Shown one piece after another: positions 10,232 through 21,631 of a stretch of 64,000 bases of DNA. A program made the translations under genes and the position numbers. The notes under the pieces were generated by a model. That model had not been told where the DNA came from and did no database searches. It saw only the letters and a program-made list of their open reading frames with translations. The stretch spans positions 258,705,863 through 258,769,862 of the forward strand of contig CP136064.1 of the NCBI GenBank assembly GCA_032622095.1, in the 5' to 3' direction. Origin of the DNA: Siphonodentalium dalli. Taxonomy: Eukaryota > Mollusca > Scaphopoda > Gadilida > Siphonodentaliidae. Each line of letters begins with the position of its first letter. The first letter of the stretch is position 1.

Positions 10232-10405
10232 CACCCCATGCATCGGACATGCTCGTAGCGGAAGACATGCTCGTAGCGGAATAACCACATGGCCCGCGAT
10301 TTGCACATCGTCTTTAGTTGTCATAAGTTATTTCATAAAAAACACGGTTTATTTTACCGCTACGAGCATGTCTTCCGCTACGAGCATATCCGGATGCATG
10401 GGGTG
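10232..10405. repeat. Long hairpin with 52-bp arms carrying a doubled 19-bp motif
   Basis: CACCCCATGCATCGGACATG at 10232 is mirrored by a right arm ending CGGATGCATGGGGTG at 10405. Within each arm the motif ACATGCTCGTAGCGGA occurs twice in tandem. The stem has only a few mismatches and encloses about 70 nt. Its GC content exceeds that of the surroundings. It may be a fold-back element or a transcribed long hairpin. Confidence 0.7.
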
Positions 10406-10929
10406 GTGAGTGAAGAACGAATTTTGGCCGTATATTGGCAGGATAATTGCATATCTGTAATCGTATTCGTGATTTTGCGAAAGTTCTATATTGTAGAAAG
10501 TGTTAAATATTTAGAATTGACACGTTTAGCGGGTCTAATTATAGGGGTTGAGTCATTTCGTTAATTGTTTTTAAGCTGCTGAAATAAGAAATAGATATAC
10601 ATGAAGCATAAATGACCCCGCCCTATAGAAAATCCAAGTCTCTTCAACTCCCACAACGTGACTTACGTCACATGCCAACTTAGATTCAGCACCATGTGGA
10701 TATTGAAGGCTAACACCCCACAAACTGAAACGTTCAGACTTTGTTGCTTAGAAACATGTCGAGAGTGTTCTTTTTTTGCAAAAAAGACTCCAGCGGTGAA
10801 AGTGAAACAATGTTGCAAATTAGCAGCACGATCCCACTGTAGTGAGGATATTGTATAGGTGCATCTTATAGTATCCCTGCACTAAACAAGATAACAATGC
10901 ACCAATGAAGACACACGTGAGCTCATCCT
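10406..10929. other. No recognised gene; cysteine-rich 66-codon frame at 10658-10858
   Basis: The forward frame at 10658-10858 contains CCLETCREC and QCC clusters in its second half, but it has no signal peptide or splice signals. I treat it as probably fortuitous. The rest holds nothing I can name. Confidence 0.3.
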
Positions 10930-12320
10930 ATGTTTCTGGCAACGATGTATTGCGTGACCTTCTGTTGTCATAACGAGACCCTCACATCGTTATTTCCGGG
11001 CGTTGTCGATTTATTTCCTGTATTCATGGCAATCTCACCCGAAATCTCAAGAGCATCATTTGAGTCATATGCATGTGGCGATATCAACCCACAGCGGCCA
11101 CACACCGTACGTATGTAATGAACAGAATATAATATATTTATGTGGGTCGACTAATTTCCTGTATTCATGACAATCTCACCCAAAATCTCGAGAGCATCAT
11201 TTGAGTCACATGCATGTGGTAATATCAACCCACAGCGGCCGTACAACGTACGTATGTACTGAAAACAATATATGTGTGTGGTGTTGAAGTATGCCATTTA
11301 TTCCCCTACACGCCTTTAGTATTAATGGTGCATACAGTAACTGAACAACTTATGTCTGTATTAATGGCAATCTGACCCAATATATCAAGAGCATCATTTG
11401 AGTCACCGTGACATGATTGTGATGATAACAACCCACATCGGCCGTATGCATGCAATGGGGAAGTTGTCATTAATTTTTATTCGCCTACACACACATATAT
11501 TATGTATAATTGTGCATGCAGAAACGATGCATGCCACAAACTCAAATGACCTCGATGAAACGATATGCATCGACTCGACGGATGGAAATATAGAAACTGT
11601 ACGACTTATTTCCTATATTGCTGGCAATCTGACCCGAAATCTCAAGAGCATTATCCTTTCTTACATGCATGTGAAGATATCAACCCATGGCGGTTATACA
11701 ATGCTGTATATGCACAAAACAGTATATGTCACAAACTCAACTTATCTTGATGAAACTATATGTATCGACTCGACTAATGGAAATATCGTAACTGCACGAC
11801 TTTATTCCCATATTGGTGGCAACCTGACCCGAAATATCAAGAGAATCATCTGACTTACACATGCATGTTACTACATTTTTCCTTATACATGCATGTGACG
11901 AGATCAACCCAAAACGGCTGTACACTGTACGTATATTTGCACTGAAAAGAATATGTGTGTGGTGAGGAAGTATGTCATTTATTCGCCTATACACACATCT
12001 GTGGGCAATGGTGCAGAGACGATGAATGTCACAAACATAACTTATCTCGACGAAACAACATGCATCGACTCGACGGATTGAAATACAGAAACTGTACGAC
12101 TTATTTCCTATATTGATGACAATCTACTCCAAACTCTGAACAGCATCATCTGTCTAAGATGCACGTGATGAGATCAACCCAAGGCGGCCATACACTGTAA
12201 GTATATGTACTGAACAGAATATCTGTGTGGTGGGGAGGTATGCCATTTATTCGCCTGGACGCCCTTGTGTATAATGGTGCAGAAACGTCACAAACTTAAC
12301 TTATTTTGATGACATGTGAA
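10930..12320. repeat. Degenerate satellite, unit up to about 300 bp, six partial copies
   Basis: The motif TTTCCTRTATTSATGGCAAT...CAAGAGCATCAT recurs at about 11014, 11153, 11350, 11609, 11800 and 12099. The following blocks (ATGCATGTG, GATATCAACCCA, CGGCCGTACA, TGTGTGTGGTG, CATTTATTCGCCT, CACAAACTCAACTTAT, CGACTCGACGGATGG) keep the same order, but individual copies lack different parts. This gives intervals of 139-299 bp. A 151-codon forward frame (11398-11853) spans two units and repeats the peptide LDETICIDST; it is repeat-derived. Confidence 0.8.
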
Positions 12321-12397
12321 GTTTTTTGAAAATATGCCAATTCTTGATAGAACTATATTTCAGATTCAAACATAGAAATTTTAAATAAAATAAAGAT

Positions 12398-12570
12398 ATA
12401 TAGACCACCACTGGATTCTTAATAAAGATATACCACTACTGGATTCGTAATAAATATATACCACTACTGGATTCGTAATAAAGATATACCACTACTGGAT
12501 TCGTAATAAAGATATACCACTACTGGATTCGTAATAAAGATATACCACTACTGGATTCGTAATTTAGATA
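12398..12570. repeat. 28-bp tandem repeat, about 6 copies
   Basis: The unit ATACCACTACTGGATTCGTA plus ATAAAGAT is repeated with almost no variation. The CACTACTG motif is also found, in reverse, in the array at 12740-12890. Confidence 0.9.
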
Positions 12571-12739
12571 TATTTAAATATCATATATGTAAGGACAATA
12601 TTGTTGAATCCGTTAAATCATATTTGTATTTATATGTCAAAGGGAAATAATCTGTAACTTATACGTTGGTGACATTGTTTTGAACATTACGCTTTAAGGG
12701 ATTCGACGCCATATACTTACATAAATGATATTTACATAT

Positions 12740-12890
12740 ATCTAAATTACCTTTACAGTAGTGATGTAATACAGTTTTATAAATTACAATTACAGTAGTG
12801 ATGTATATACTGTTTTATTAGGATTACAGTAGTGATGTATATACAGTTTTATTAGGATTACAGTAGTGATGTATATACAGTTTTATTTTC
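12740..12890. repeat. 34-bp tandem repeat, about 4 copies
   Basis: The unit contains TTACAGTAGTGATGTATATA followed by CAGTTTTATTAGGA. CAGTAGTG is the reverse complement of the CACTACTG core at 12398-12570, so the two arrays form a loose inverted pair around 12570-12740. Confidence 0.85.
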
Positions 12891-13496
12891 ATCATATATC
12901 TCTTCTATCTTATAAATTGTAGCTCATCCTGTTGCAAAGTTTTGCTATGAATCTAGATTTGGTACAGTTCTGATTAACATCAGACTCTAAAACAGCCACT
13001 CGTTACTGAGTCAAAAGAAATTATATGGATTTTCCATTACCACCAGCAAGCATTACGTCAGTGTCAGCCAATCGCAACATCCGCACATAAGTATAAAACG
13101 ATGCACACCAGTTTGAAGCCGCAAATAAACGCGAACCGAAAGTAGATCGTATTTGTGCGCTGTGACGTCATACTGAATGGATTGCATGCAGAAGTTATTT
13201 ATAGCCAAGGTAATTTGAACCCATCTAATCTCTTCAGACTCAGTAACGCGGAGCTGTCGGAATTTCATTAGAACTGGATTTGGTACTGTAAATGGTAGCT
13301 ATAATAATAATTTGAAAGCAGCACAGAACGCATAAAATTTAACCTATCTTTCAAAATTTTAAAATCAAATAATTCTAATGACTTATATAAGAGTTTGGCA
13401 CTGTGATGTCCCTTCACATGGAGTCCAAACTGTTCACAGAGAAATTTTACGTCAATTTGAATGCAAAATCCAGTCATGGTGTTCACTTTCCAAGTT
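12891..13496. other. No recognised feature
   Basis: Small overlapping frames on both strands (13053-13268, 13268-13486, 13403-13618) with no domain. The last runs into the palindrome-core element. Confidence 0.4.
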
Positions 13497-13960
13497 TTAA
13501 CCCTTTACCCAACAAAACGGCCAAAAATGCCCAAATAAAGCTTCAACAGCCTAAAATATCTTCGGTCTGTCTCAATAACACCATACAAATATGGATATCA
13601 TTGGAACCGGTTCATTGACCACATTGTGATGGTTACAATTATGCCCTGTGCCAATGCATTCTCTTATATTTGCGAGTCGATCATAGGTCGCCTCGCATAT
13701 ATAAGAGAATGCATTGGCCTAAACAAATTCTTTTTTAACACTTTTTACCATTTTTTCTTACATTCTTTAACAATTTTATAATTTTTTCTTACATTTTCAA
13801 ACAATTTTTATAATATTTTTCTACATTCTTTGACACTTTTATCATTTTTAATATGTGTTAAGCCAATGCATTCTCTTATATATGCGAGGCGACCTATGGT
13901 CGACTCGCATATATAAGAGAATGCATTGGCACAGGGCCGTTCTGTTGGGTAAAGGGTTAA
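13497..13960 (-). mobile_element. Palindrome-core MITE with TTAA ends, copy B (inverted)
   Basis: It begins TTAACCCTTTACCCAACA and ends TGTTGGGTAAAGGGTTAA. The order of internal parts is reversed relative to copy A: the unique tail comes first (13515-13650), then hairpins at 13651-13717 and 13863-13929. The spacer between hairpins is longer than in copy A, with extra repeats of TTCTTACATTCTTT type. The TTAA ends are intact. Confidence 0.85.
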
Positions 13961-14892
13961 GAAAGTTTTTGCGAAGCCTGTGCATGTTTCCACTTTTTTT
14001 TCTGCTACTCAATTTTATTCTGGTCATCATATAGTGATATTACAGATTATATCAGAATCAGATACATAATATATATGCATCTACATGCGTTATAATATAT
14101 AGAGTATATATACGAAAATATAGTACTGTTTATGCTTGTTGTTTTCATAGATGGTAATAATAATAATAGTAATATATTTGTTCTATGTGGTCCAGTTAAT
14201 GAGGTTTGTGTTATGGATGCTACTTAGCCTCAAGAGAAAATAAACAAGTCTAAGACCTTTCCGACGAAAATCGACAGGTTCCTTGCGGTTTTTTTATTTC
14301 GGGAATTAAATAATTGCAGTAACTTATGTCAGTTTGGTATTCGAAAATATTAAGGGCGAATATATGTCAGTCTCAACTCGGGAATTTTGTGGGCACTTAA
14401 GTATAGTGTGGTATTCTTCGCCCAGTTCTAAATTATAGAAAGTGATCTAATCATCTTCAATATACACAAAAACTTGAACACGAATAGATATCTCCACCAA
14501 AGTAATGTAAGACAAACGAACTTTCGGGCATACGAATGGAGCTAGTGTGTATTATAGCTCAACATCTTTTTTTCAAGAGATGGGCATACAATCAGTGATG
14601 TATAAGTAATATTGTAGAGTGCAGAGTTCAGCAATGGCGGAACAAAAGAGCCGAAACTGACCCTGAGCAATTTTACGTCAATTTGATTGCGATATCAAAT
14701 ACTGTGTACCTTTTCATATTTTGCGAACAACCGAGTACCGTTTCCGGCTTTGTTCTGGTTAAAGTGACCTATTCAGCTTCAATATACCCCAAAAAATTGG
14801 TTACGAGAAGGGGGCATACTAACATTGTTTGTAAGTAAGACTGGAGAGCTGAGCTTCTACTCTTAGCATGTGTGAGAAATGACATAATGTAC
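13961..14892. other. No recognised feature
   Basis: AT-rich, with an ATA-rich stretch near 14050-14180 and an (ATA)n-like run at 14155-14175. No gene or repeat family is supported. Confidence 0.4.
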
Positions 14893-15228
14893 TTAACATA
14901 TGACCACATACTCAACCTTACTACTCCAAGTATTCACTAATTGGAGAACAACCTTTTCATCTTCGTTTAGGAATGCGCCCGTGATGAAGTTAACAGGAAT
15001 GGACGAACAGATGCAAAGAGACCGGTAATGTCGAAATTCTATATTGTACACATGTACAGGGAGACGATTCTCGCGTAATTCGAATATTGTTCTAAGTAAA
15101 GATTTATCTGTCTGGGCGATGCCTTGATGTAGCAATACACAATTTCCAGAAATTTTGGCCGACCTTGGAGGGGGTATGTACTGTACTTCAAATATATGCT
15201 GAACCATTATCTTTGACACAGGTCCCAA
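14893..15228 (-). CDS. Unrecognised 111-codon open frame
   Basis: An open reverse-strand frame with mixed, protein-like composition (for example RENRLPVHVYNIEFRHYR in the middle, then LNEDEKVVLQLVNTW). No family is recognised, and no signal peptide, membrane segment or clear splice pair is seen. It lies just outside the composite element at 15300-16530. It could be an exon, a remnant of a transposon protein, or chance. Confidence 0.15.
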   Translation of the reverse strand: MGPVSKIMVQHIFEVQYIPPPRSAKISGNCVLLHQGIAQTDKSLLRTIFELRENRLPVHVYNIEFRHYRSLCICSSIPVNFITGAFLNEDEKVVLQLVNTWSSKVEYVVIC

Positions 15229-15299
15229 AGCATGTTTTATTTTCGACAGAAATTATAGGTGTAATCAAATGGTTGTACTATAGCTTTTTCGCACACAAA

Positions 15300-15483
15300 T
15301 TGTCACAAAGTTATGTCCCTTGGTTTGCACATTTTAAAATATTTTTTTAGAAAAAAAGTTATCGTAGCAATATAAAATAAAATATCTTGCAAGCGCAGAT
15401 GACAATTCAGTGCAGAGAAATCGGGCATATATTCTGTAACCAATAGCACAGAGTTGACCTTCACTGAATACGAAAATCATATT
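15300..15483 (+). repeat. Interspersed element, left part (host of insertion)
   Basis: TTATCGTAGCAAT...CTTGCAAGCGCAGATGACA (from about 15359) matches the reverse complement of 21530-21625. Homology resumes after the insertion at 16413-16530 and matches 21385-21475 (GAACTTTCCCAGTT, AAACCTTCAAACCA). Confidence 0.8.
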
Positions 15484-16412
15484 AGTCTTCTCGTACTAAA
15501 ACCAGCTAAGATATTGGGATGGAGATGCTGGTATTTAGTCCGAGATCGCGCCCATAGCCTTCTTATGCCACCAGTTAAGCGTTAATGACCCGCTCAAATA
15601 AAACCACAATTATATGAAATTAAATATCACAATTGCGACAATAAACGGGTAGTTTCCGCAGAAGACATGCTATTTGATCTGAAACCCACATCAGTTGTGA
15701 ATTGAAAGCGGTAATTTAATGTGAAAAGAGACATTTACCGCACTGTTTACAAATTTTTAAAAGTACGCGAACTCAGTTGACCTCGCGAATTATTTTATCA
15801 ACACAAAAGTAAAAACGCACATGGACGAAAATCACACGCATGGCAAGTCAGATACAAGAGTTCTAATTTGCTGCAATTTTGACGAGTTGCTTGCGAAAAT
15901 CGTCAACAAAACTACCGTTCTGATCCTCCATTATGTCATTAAGTTTTTAGTGCGGGAATTGTTCTCAAAGCACATATAGGAAATTTGACTTTGGGGCGAT
16001 CGGTTTTCGCCATTTTGTTCGGAAAACCCCGCGCTATATATAGAAACGGAAACTAGTATACCCAGAACAAACTCCGGACTATGCCGCAGTTCTTCGGACC
16101 ACTTCGGCTTTCAGTTAAAACGTAAACAAACAGAAAAAAAGCGATGTTTGTGGCAATCAACCGGAATATTCTATGTGTAATTTAACATTAAAGTTAGATT
16201 ATTATACACCATTATGACCATAAGATGTCTCTCTTTCCGATGTATATAGCATCATGTATTGATTTGTTAGGTAAATCGAGTAAAGTACACCACAGATTCC
16301 CGCCACAGATCCTGGGCGTAACTCGTGTCATAAGTAGGCTATGGGCGCGATCTCGGACTAAATACCAGCATCTCCATCCCAATATCTTAGCTGGTTTTAG
16401 TACGAGAAGACT
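15484..16412. mobile_element. 929-bp insertion with 84-bp terminal inverted repeats
   Basis: The left terminus AGTCTTCTCGTACTAAAACC (15484-15567 in full) is matched by the right terminus 16329-16412 with one mismatch in 84 bp. The related locus at 21385-21625 lacks the whole block and so serves as an empty-site paralogue. Part of the interior (about 15766-15970) is homologous to 35345-35545, so interior pieces exist elsewhere. No transposase is recognised. A forward frame at 16225-16491 is mostly translated terminal repeat. Confidence 0.8.
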
Positions 16413-16530
16413 TGGACTATTTTTTTTGGTGAACTTTCCCAGTTTTGTAAAACAATTAAACCTTCAAACCATTCAGTATTGTCACATTTAACACAGGCTA
16501 CATTGGCTGGTATGCCCCCATATACTTACT
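16413..16530 (+). repeat. Interspersed element, right part
   Basis: Continuation of the host element after the insertion (TGGTGAACTTTCCCAGTT...), homologous to the reverse complement of about 21385-21475. Confidence 0.75.
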
Positions 16531-16733
16531 TTAAATTGTGTACTGTGACGGTCATCCTAACAGCTATACGTCTCTGATATCTGATTCACTTTGTCATTTT
16601 CTACGATGATGCGGCTTTCCCATGCAAGGTGAAGAAATAAATCGTTTTCAAATATTGAGTGCATGTCTGGCGTAGTAAACATTTGTGAGAATTGTTGTAT
16701 CTAGTAGTAATTATAAAAAAACAACAGAATAAT

Positions 16734-17291
16734 CAGGGGGGGGGGGGGGGGGGGGGTCGGAAATTTTTTTCAGGCACGTATGGCATTTTTTCCCTTTCGA
16801 TCATTTTTTGTACCCACCCACCCCCACCGCCAAATTTTTTTCCGTTTTCGGCAGTTTTTTCCGACCATTTTTTGACAACCACCCCCCCTTTTAACACTAA
16901 AACAGAGATTTGCGGGGGGAAATTCACTGTAAACAGCTGTATATGAATTTCTGTGCATTCTATTTATCATGGATGTTAACATGGACATGTAAATAGGAAT
17001 GAGTCATTTTGAGGTCATTCGGCCAAAAAAACATGGCTGCCAGCGGCCATCTTGGATTTCAAAATTTGCAACAAAATACAACACGATAACTGCCTGCAGT
17101 CAGTTTACAGTTAGAATTACATTATTTCTCTCATTCAAAGTGGGTTTGAAGCCCAACTCATTGCCAAAACACTAAAAAACAAGCAGGAATTTTTTTTTTT
17201 AGTTGCGGAAAAAATTGCTTGTTGGTGGCTTTGACCACCCACCCACCCACCCTGGCATACGTACCGGAAATAAAAAATTCACCCCCCCCTG
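16734..17291. mobile_element. hAT-like non-autonomous element with CAGGGG ends
   Basis: The left end is CAG followed by a run of 21 G (16736-16756) and then TCGGAAATTTTTTT. The right end is AAAATTCACCCCCCCCTG (to 17291). Subterminal GGCACGTATGGCA and TGGCATACGTACC are also inverted counterparts. GAATAAT flanks both ends (16727-16733 and 17292-17298). CAGGG termini with duplications of 7-8 bp fit the hAT superfamily. Homopolymer expansion has lengthened the left end. The proline- and glycine-rich frames here are artefacts of the G and C runs. Confidence 0.75.
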
Positions 17292-17752
17292 GAATAATCA
17301 GTAATAAACAGTCGAATTAAGATGAAGTCTATTAGATTGTGATGAGTAAAATGCATTATGAATTTGTCGCCTGTATTCTGCATTATAAGATTTGTTGTGT
17401 TTCGCTATGGTGGGAAAATTGTCAAAATATCATTGACATCCTATCTCGCAATTTAAATATAAGCAACCACGAAGCAGTGTGTGTCATTGCTGTCGGCTTC
17501 TGTCTTGAAACGTGATCTGTTAAGCCACTAACACATGAACTCGCACACACTCTGTGTCATAACTGATGGAATGGAGGGAATCCCAGAAAACTAGTGAATA
17601 GCAAATCTAGAGACGTAGATCTGTTAGGATTTCTGTCGGCGTTTCAAAGAGACAGGAATAGATGTATTCACCGCAAAAAATATGTTAACTCGAAGCGAAA
17701 TGCACTCCCATGTTCTTGAATATAGAGAACCCCACGCAGCACATACATGCAC
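17292..17752. other. No recognised feature
   Basis: Unremarkable AT-rich sequence without a supportable gene or repeat. Confidence 0.4.
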
Positions 17753-17969
17753 TACAGTAATGCCCTAAATAATCGATTCCTTAACCACAGCAGAATTATG
17801 GGTAACTTTTCAGGATTTAGTTGGAAATATGGCTTGTTGCCATTCATGGGAAAGCTCTAAGTGAGAGCTTTTCGATGAATTGCAACAAGCCATATTTCCA
17901 ACTAAATCCTGAAAAGTTACACATAATTCTGCTGTGGTTAAGGAGTCGATTATTTAGAGCATTACTGTA
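17753..17969. mobile_element. 217-bp near-perfect palindrome
   Basis: TACAGTAATGCCCTAAATAA at the left is mirrored by TTATTTAGAGCATTACTGTA at the right. The arms are about 104 bp, nearly identical (CCACAGCAGAATTATG, CAGGATTTAGTTGGAAATAT and GCTTGTTG pair exactly), and the centre is only a few bases around AAGTG. It is a fold-back or MITE-type element with no coding content. Confidence 0.85.
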
Positions 17970-18680
17970 CTTACACACTTACATAATTGTATGAATGGAT
18001 ACGTTGGATGGATTGCACGAAGAAACCACCGACCCCATCGGGTGCATCGACGGACAAGTTGTGGCGCCCTAATACATTCGTGTTCACAAAGAACAGTCGG
18101 TGGGGTCATATGGGATATAGGTGCAAATTTATGTTGGGAATAGAATGGAACACACACATACTATCATGGTCGTTTAGCTTTAATGTATCGTGCACAGCAA
18201 CGTTTGTGGGCCGATGAACAGTTACTGAATTCCTTGAAGAAATAAGATGAATCAAAAGAGATGTTTCGGTCTACATGTACCTGGTTAAGAAGATGGTAAT
18301 GGTCCTCGTTTTCAGAAGGTTACATTGAGCGATAAATGAAATGAGAATGTTAAAAAAAAACTATAAACAACTGTGATCGCATTTTCTTTGATCCCTTAAT
18401 GTAACACATCGGTCAGTTCATGTCATGGCGACGAAAATGCCACACAACTTCCGAAGTACCATCAGCTACCAACAGACACTAACAACACTTCCGCATGTAG
18501 GACAGCATCAAAAGTTAAACACGGAAGTGGATTAAATGCGATTAGTCAAAATGCATTCCGGTAAATGACTGTTTATAATGGATTTGTTTGCGGCTACTAT
18601 TTGTTTATATCTTAGTTGATACTGGATTATTTACAGCATGTGTTCCATCCACCATTTGTTTATCAAATCTCGCATGTGCT
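17970..18680. other. No recognised feature
   Basis: Small overlapping frames on both strands (17954-18217) without domains; nothing else is supported. Confidence 0.4.
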
Positions 18681-18774
18681 GATAATAACGTCTGATGCGA
18701 TGGACACACACACTATCGAGATGGGATGATAATAACGTCTGATGCGATGGACACACACACTATCGAGATGGGAT
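18681..18774. repeat. 47-bp direct tandem duplication
   Basis: GATAATAACGTCTGATGCGA...GATGGGAT occurs twice without differences (starts 18681 and 18728). Confidence 0.9.
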
Positions 18775-19168
18775 GAGATCGACGTCGCTGGAGAGAATGT
18801 TTTCGTCTGGATAAAAAAAAGTTACGGAGAACACAAATGCATGGAAAACAGGTTTATGTTGGCATTAGATGTGATATATGTGTTAACACTTCATGTGAGA
18901 AAACATTATGTTTTGTCGGTGTAGATACTTGTATTTATGCATGTTCGACGCACACCAGACACGTCATAATCCATGTCAGCAAAGTAGATCAGCTATACTA
19001 CGCTGATTACTGATACGTGTACATGTATGCGTACATTATCCTATTTAGAGGCTGATCATATCACGCACTTTAGCATATATGAGGGGAGAAGACACCAAAA
19101 TTTAATCGAATGCTGCTCATTTGAAACCCCAAATTATGTCTACGTGTATCATTTGAACAGAGAGCTAA
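18775..19168. other. No recognised feature
   Basis: No gene or repeat is supported in this stretch. Confidence 0.4.
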
Positions 19169-19222
19169 GATAGATCGATGGATACCCGAAATATCGATAG
19201 ATCGATGGATACCAGAAATATC
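19169..19222. repeat. 27-bp tandem duplication
   Basis: ATAGATCGATGGATACC-type sequence followed by AGAAATATCG occurs twice, immediately upstream of the palindrome-core element. Confidence 0.8.
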
Positions 19223-19237
19223 GATCTTCATGCAATA

Positions 19238-19696
19238 TGTGACCCGCCATATCAAATCCAGTCGGAAGTCGGGATTTTTTTACCCTGTGCCAATGCATTC
19301 TCTTATATATGCGAGTCGACCATAGGTCGCCTCGCATATATAAGAGAATGCATTGGCGTAACAATTTTTTTACAATTTTAATAATTTGTTCTTGTATTCT
19401 TTAACAATTTTATAATTTCACCCGTACAGAGCCCCAGGCAAACATGAGCAAACGACACTCTTATGTATGCTTCTATATATGTGTGGGGCTCCCTGCAGGG
19501 TAATGGATGTTTTTTATTTGATGTCCTAAAAATTGTAAGAAACATTTATTTAAAAAACATGATAAAAAATTGTTAGGCCGATGCATTCTCTTATATATGC
19601 GAGGCGACCTATGGTGGACTCGCATATATAAGAGAATGCATTGGCACAGGGTAAAAAAATCCCGACTTCTGACTGGATTTGATATGGCGGGTCACA
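19238..19696 (+). mobile_element. Palindrome-core element with TGTGACCCG ends, copy E
   Basis: The outer arms begin TGTGACCCGCCATATCAAAT and continue through GTCGGAAGTCGGGATTT (left), mirrored at the right by GATATGGCGGGTCACA (to 19696). The arms run straight into core hairpins at 19290-19356 and 19578-19644. The outer ends are unrelated to the CCCTTTACCC ends of copies A-D. The spacer carries an extra segment between GAGCCCC and GGGGCTC (about 19432-19490) that is absent from copies A-D. TA flanks both sides and might be a 2-bp target duplication. The sister copy is 62109-62561. Confidence 0.85.
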
Positions 19697-19849
19697 TATA
19701 CACTTTAAAAAACATGCCAAGATCATAGAAATGTTACAACTATTTTAAAATTTTCGCATATTATTTAGGATGACACCCATGGAGAATTAATTCCCCTTGA
19801 CGACTTTAAGCCTTAAATTTGCTCACTGGTTATATAATTATACCATAAC

Positions 19850-20837
19850 TCAGCCCCTAGCTGATGAAGCTGGTATGTTGTGTTGCACACGACACCATGG
19901 GTATTCCGCAATGTATTCAGAAAAAGTCTCATCCGACTGAACAACACAGAAAGCCCCTGCTGATGTCAGCGTATTTAGGGGGTGGGGGTTGTACACGGAT
20001 ATTGAACAACCATTACTCCCCCACTGGACAACATAATCCAGCCCCCCGCTGATGCCAGTGTATATATTTAGGAGGTTGGTTTGCACACGAAGAGTATTAC
20101 CTCCACCCCGTGGAGATGCCACAATGTATTTAGGAAAACTCTCAACCCACTGGACAACATAGCTCAGCCCCTGATGATGTCAGTGTGTATAGTTAGGGGT
20201 GGGGTTGCGCACGAAGAGTTAACAGACATTACCTCGACCTAATGGACATGCCACAATGTATTTAGAAAGAAGAATCTCACCCCACTAGACAACATAACCA
20301 AGCCCCCTGCTGATGACAGTATATATATATTTAGGAGGTTGGTTTGCACAGGAAGAGTTAACAAATCCCTTGACCCATGGATATGACACAATATATTTAG
20401 AAAACAAATCTCAACCCACTGAACAACATTAGCCCCGCCCCTGCTGGACTGCTGATGCCAATGTATATATTTAGGAGGTTGGTTTCCTGATTTGCACACG
20501 AAGAGTTAACAGACTTTAGCTCGACCCCATGGAAATGCCACAATGTATTTAGAAAAACTCTCATCCCACTGGACAACATAACTCAGCCACTGATGATGCC
20601 AGTGTATATAGTTAGGGTGGGGTTGCACACGAAGAATTAACAGACATTATAAACTAGACCCCGTGGACATGCCACAATGTTTTTGGGAAAACTCTCAACC
20701 CGCTGGACAACATAGCCCAGTCCCCGCTGCCCCTGTTGATGCCAGTGTATACATTTAGGAAGTTGTGTTGCACACGAAGAGTTAACATACAATACCTCGA
20801 CCCCATGGAAATGCCACAATGTATTTAGGAAAACCGC
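19850..20837. repeat. Satellite, 132-150-bp unit, about 7 copies
   Basis: CCACAATGTATTTAG recurs at about 20119, 20251, 20388, 20538, 20672 and 20813. Each is followed in order by CCACTGGACAACATA, CAGCCCC, CTGATGCCAGTGTATA, TTTAGGAGGTTGG, GCACACGAAGAGTTAACAGA and CTCGACCCCATGGA. The first copies (19850-20110) are rearranged. The reverse-strand frames here are repeat shadows. Confidence 0.9.
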
Positions 20838-21384
20838 AGAGAATGAAGCGTCGAACAGTTGTCGGAACTATAACAACAACAATCAAGGAACAGTTCTGCC
20901 AACAAATTCGCCAGATCTTTTCAATTTCTGAATAATATGGCGGTCAGTTGTCAATACCGGCTAATAAAGGCGTTATGACTGACAGATTTCCGTTAGCATT
21001 GTTCCAGTCTACGGCTATTCTACTTAACGCCCGAGTGAAAATGCTATTTACTGGTAAATACTCTAACGAGCAGGAATTTGCAGACCTGGGATATATGCTG
21101 CCCGCACACGCCTTCTGATCGTATAATTCCTAACTTTATTGTGGCGGTATCTAGATTGGCCGGGTAAAATGTTCGCCCTGTGCACTGAACCCACAACTGC
21201 GGGGCAGTACACGCACAGATTAAAAAATTATCAGGATCTGTTTTTTACTTTTAGGCTCGATCAGTCATCCCGAGTATCAACCGCAGGGTTTAAACATGTT
21301 TTTTCAGTAATTTATCACAATGAGAATGTGAAAAATCTTACTGTCGATTTTCGTTCCGCAAATCACTATTTCTAAGATCACTGG
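20838..21384. other. No recognised gene; 78-codon frame at 21139-21375
   Basis: The forward frame at 21139-21375 has no recognised domain. It abuts the interspersed element at 21385 and may belong to an older transposon. Nothing else is supported. Confidence 0.3.
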
Positions 21385-21625
21385 GCATAACAGCCAGTGT
21401 TTCCCGTATTAAATGTGACATTACTGGTTTGAAGGTTTAATTACTTTACACAACTGGGAAAGTTCACAAAAAAGTGAAAAATTTGGATACATAACATATT
21501 TTTCGTATTAAGTTAAGACCAGCTCTGTGCAGACAATAGCCCGATTTATCTCCCCTGAATTCTGTCATCTGCGCTTGCAAGACATTGTTTTTGAAATTGC
21601 TACGATAATTTTATTTCTATTTCAA
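21385..21625 (-). repeat. Interspersed element lacking the 929-bp insertion (empty site)
   Basis: Reverse-complement homologue of 15359-15470 joined directly to 16430-16530. Shared blocks include TGTCATCTGCGCTTGCAAGA and TTTGAAGGTTTAATT. It shows the host element structure without the 15484-16412 block. Confidence 0.8.
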
Positions 21626-21631
21626 ATATTT

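Noticed and set aside
11398-11853. 151-codon forward open frame with repeated peptide LDETICIDST
   Set aside because: It spans two units of a degenerate satellite whose other units are not open in the same frame.
16692-16946. Glycine/proline-rich small protein frames
   Set aside because: Produced by G and C homopolymers at the ends of an hAT-like element.
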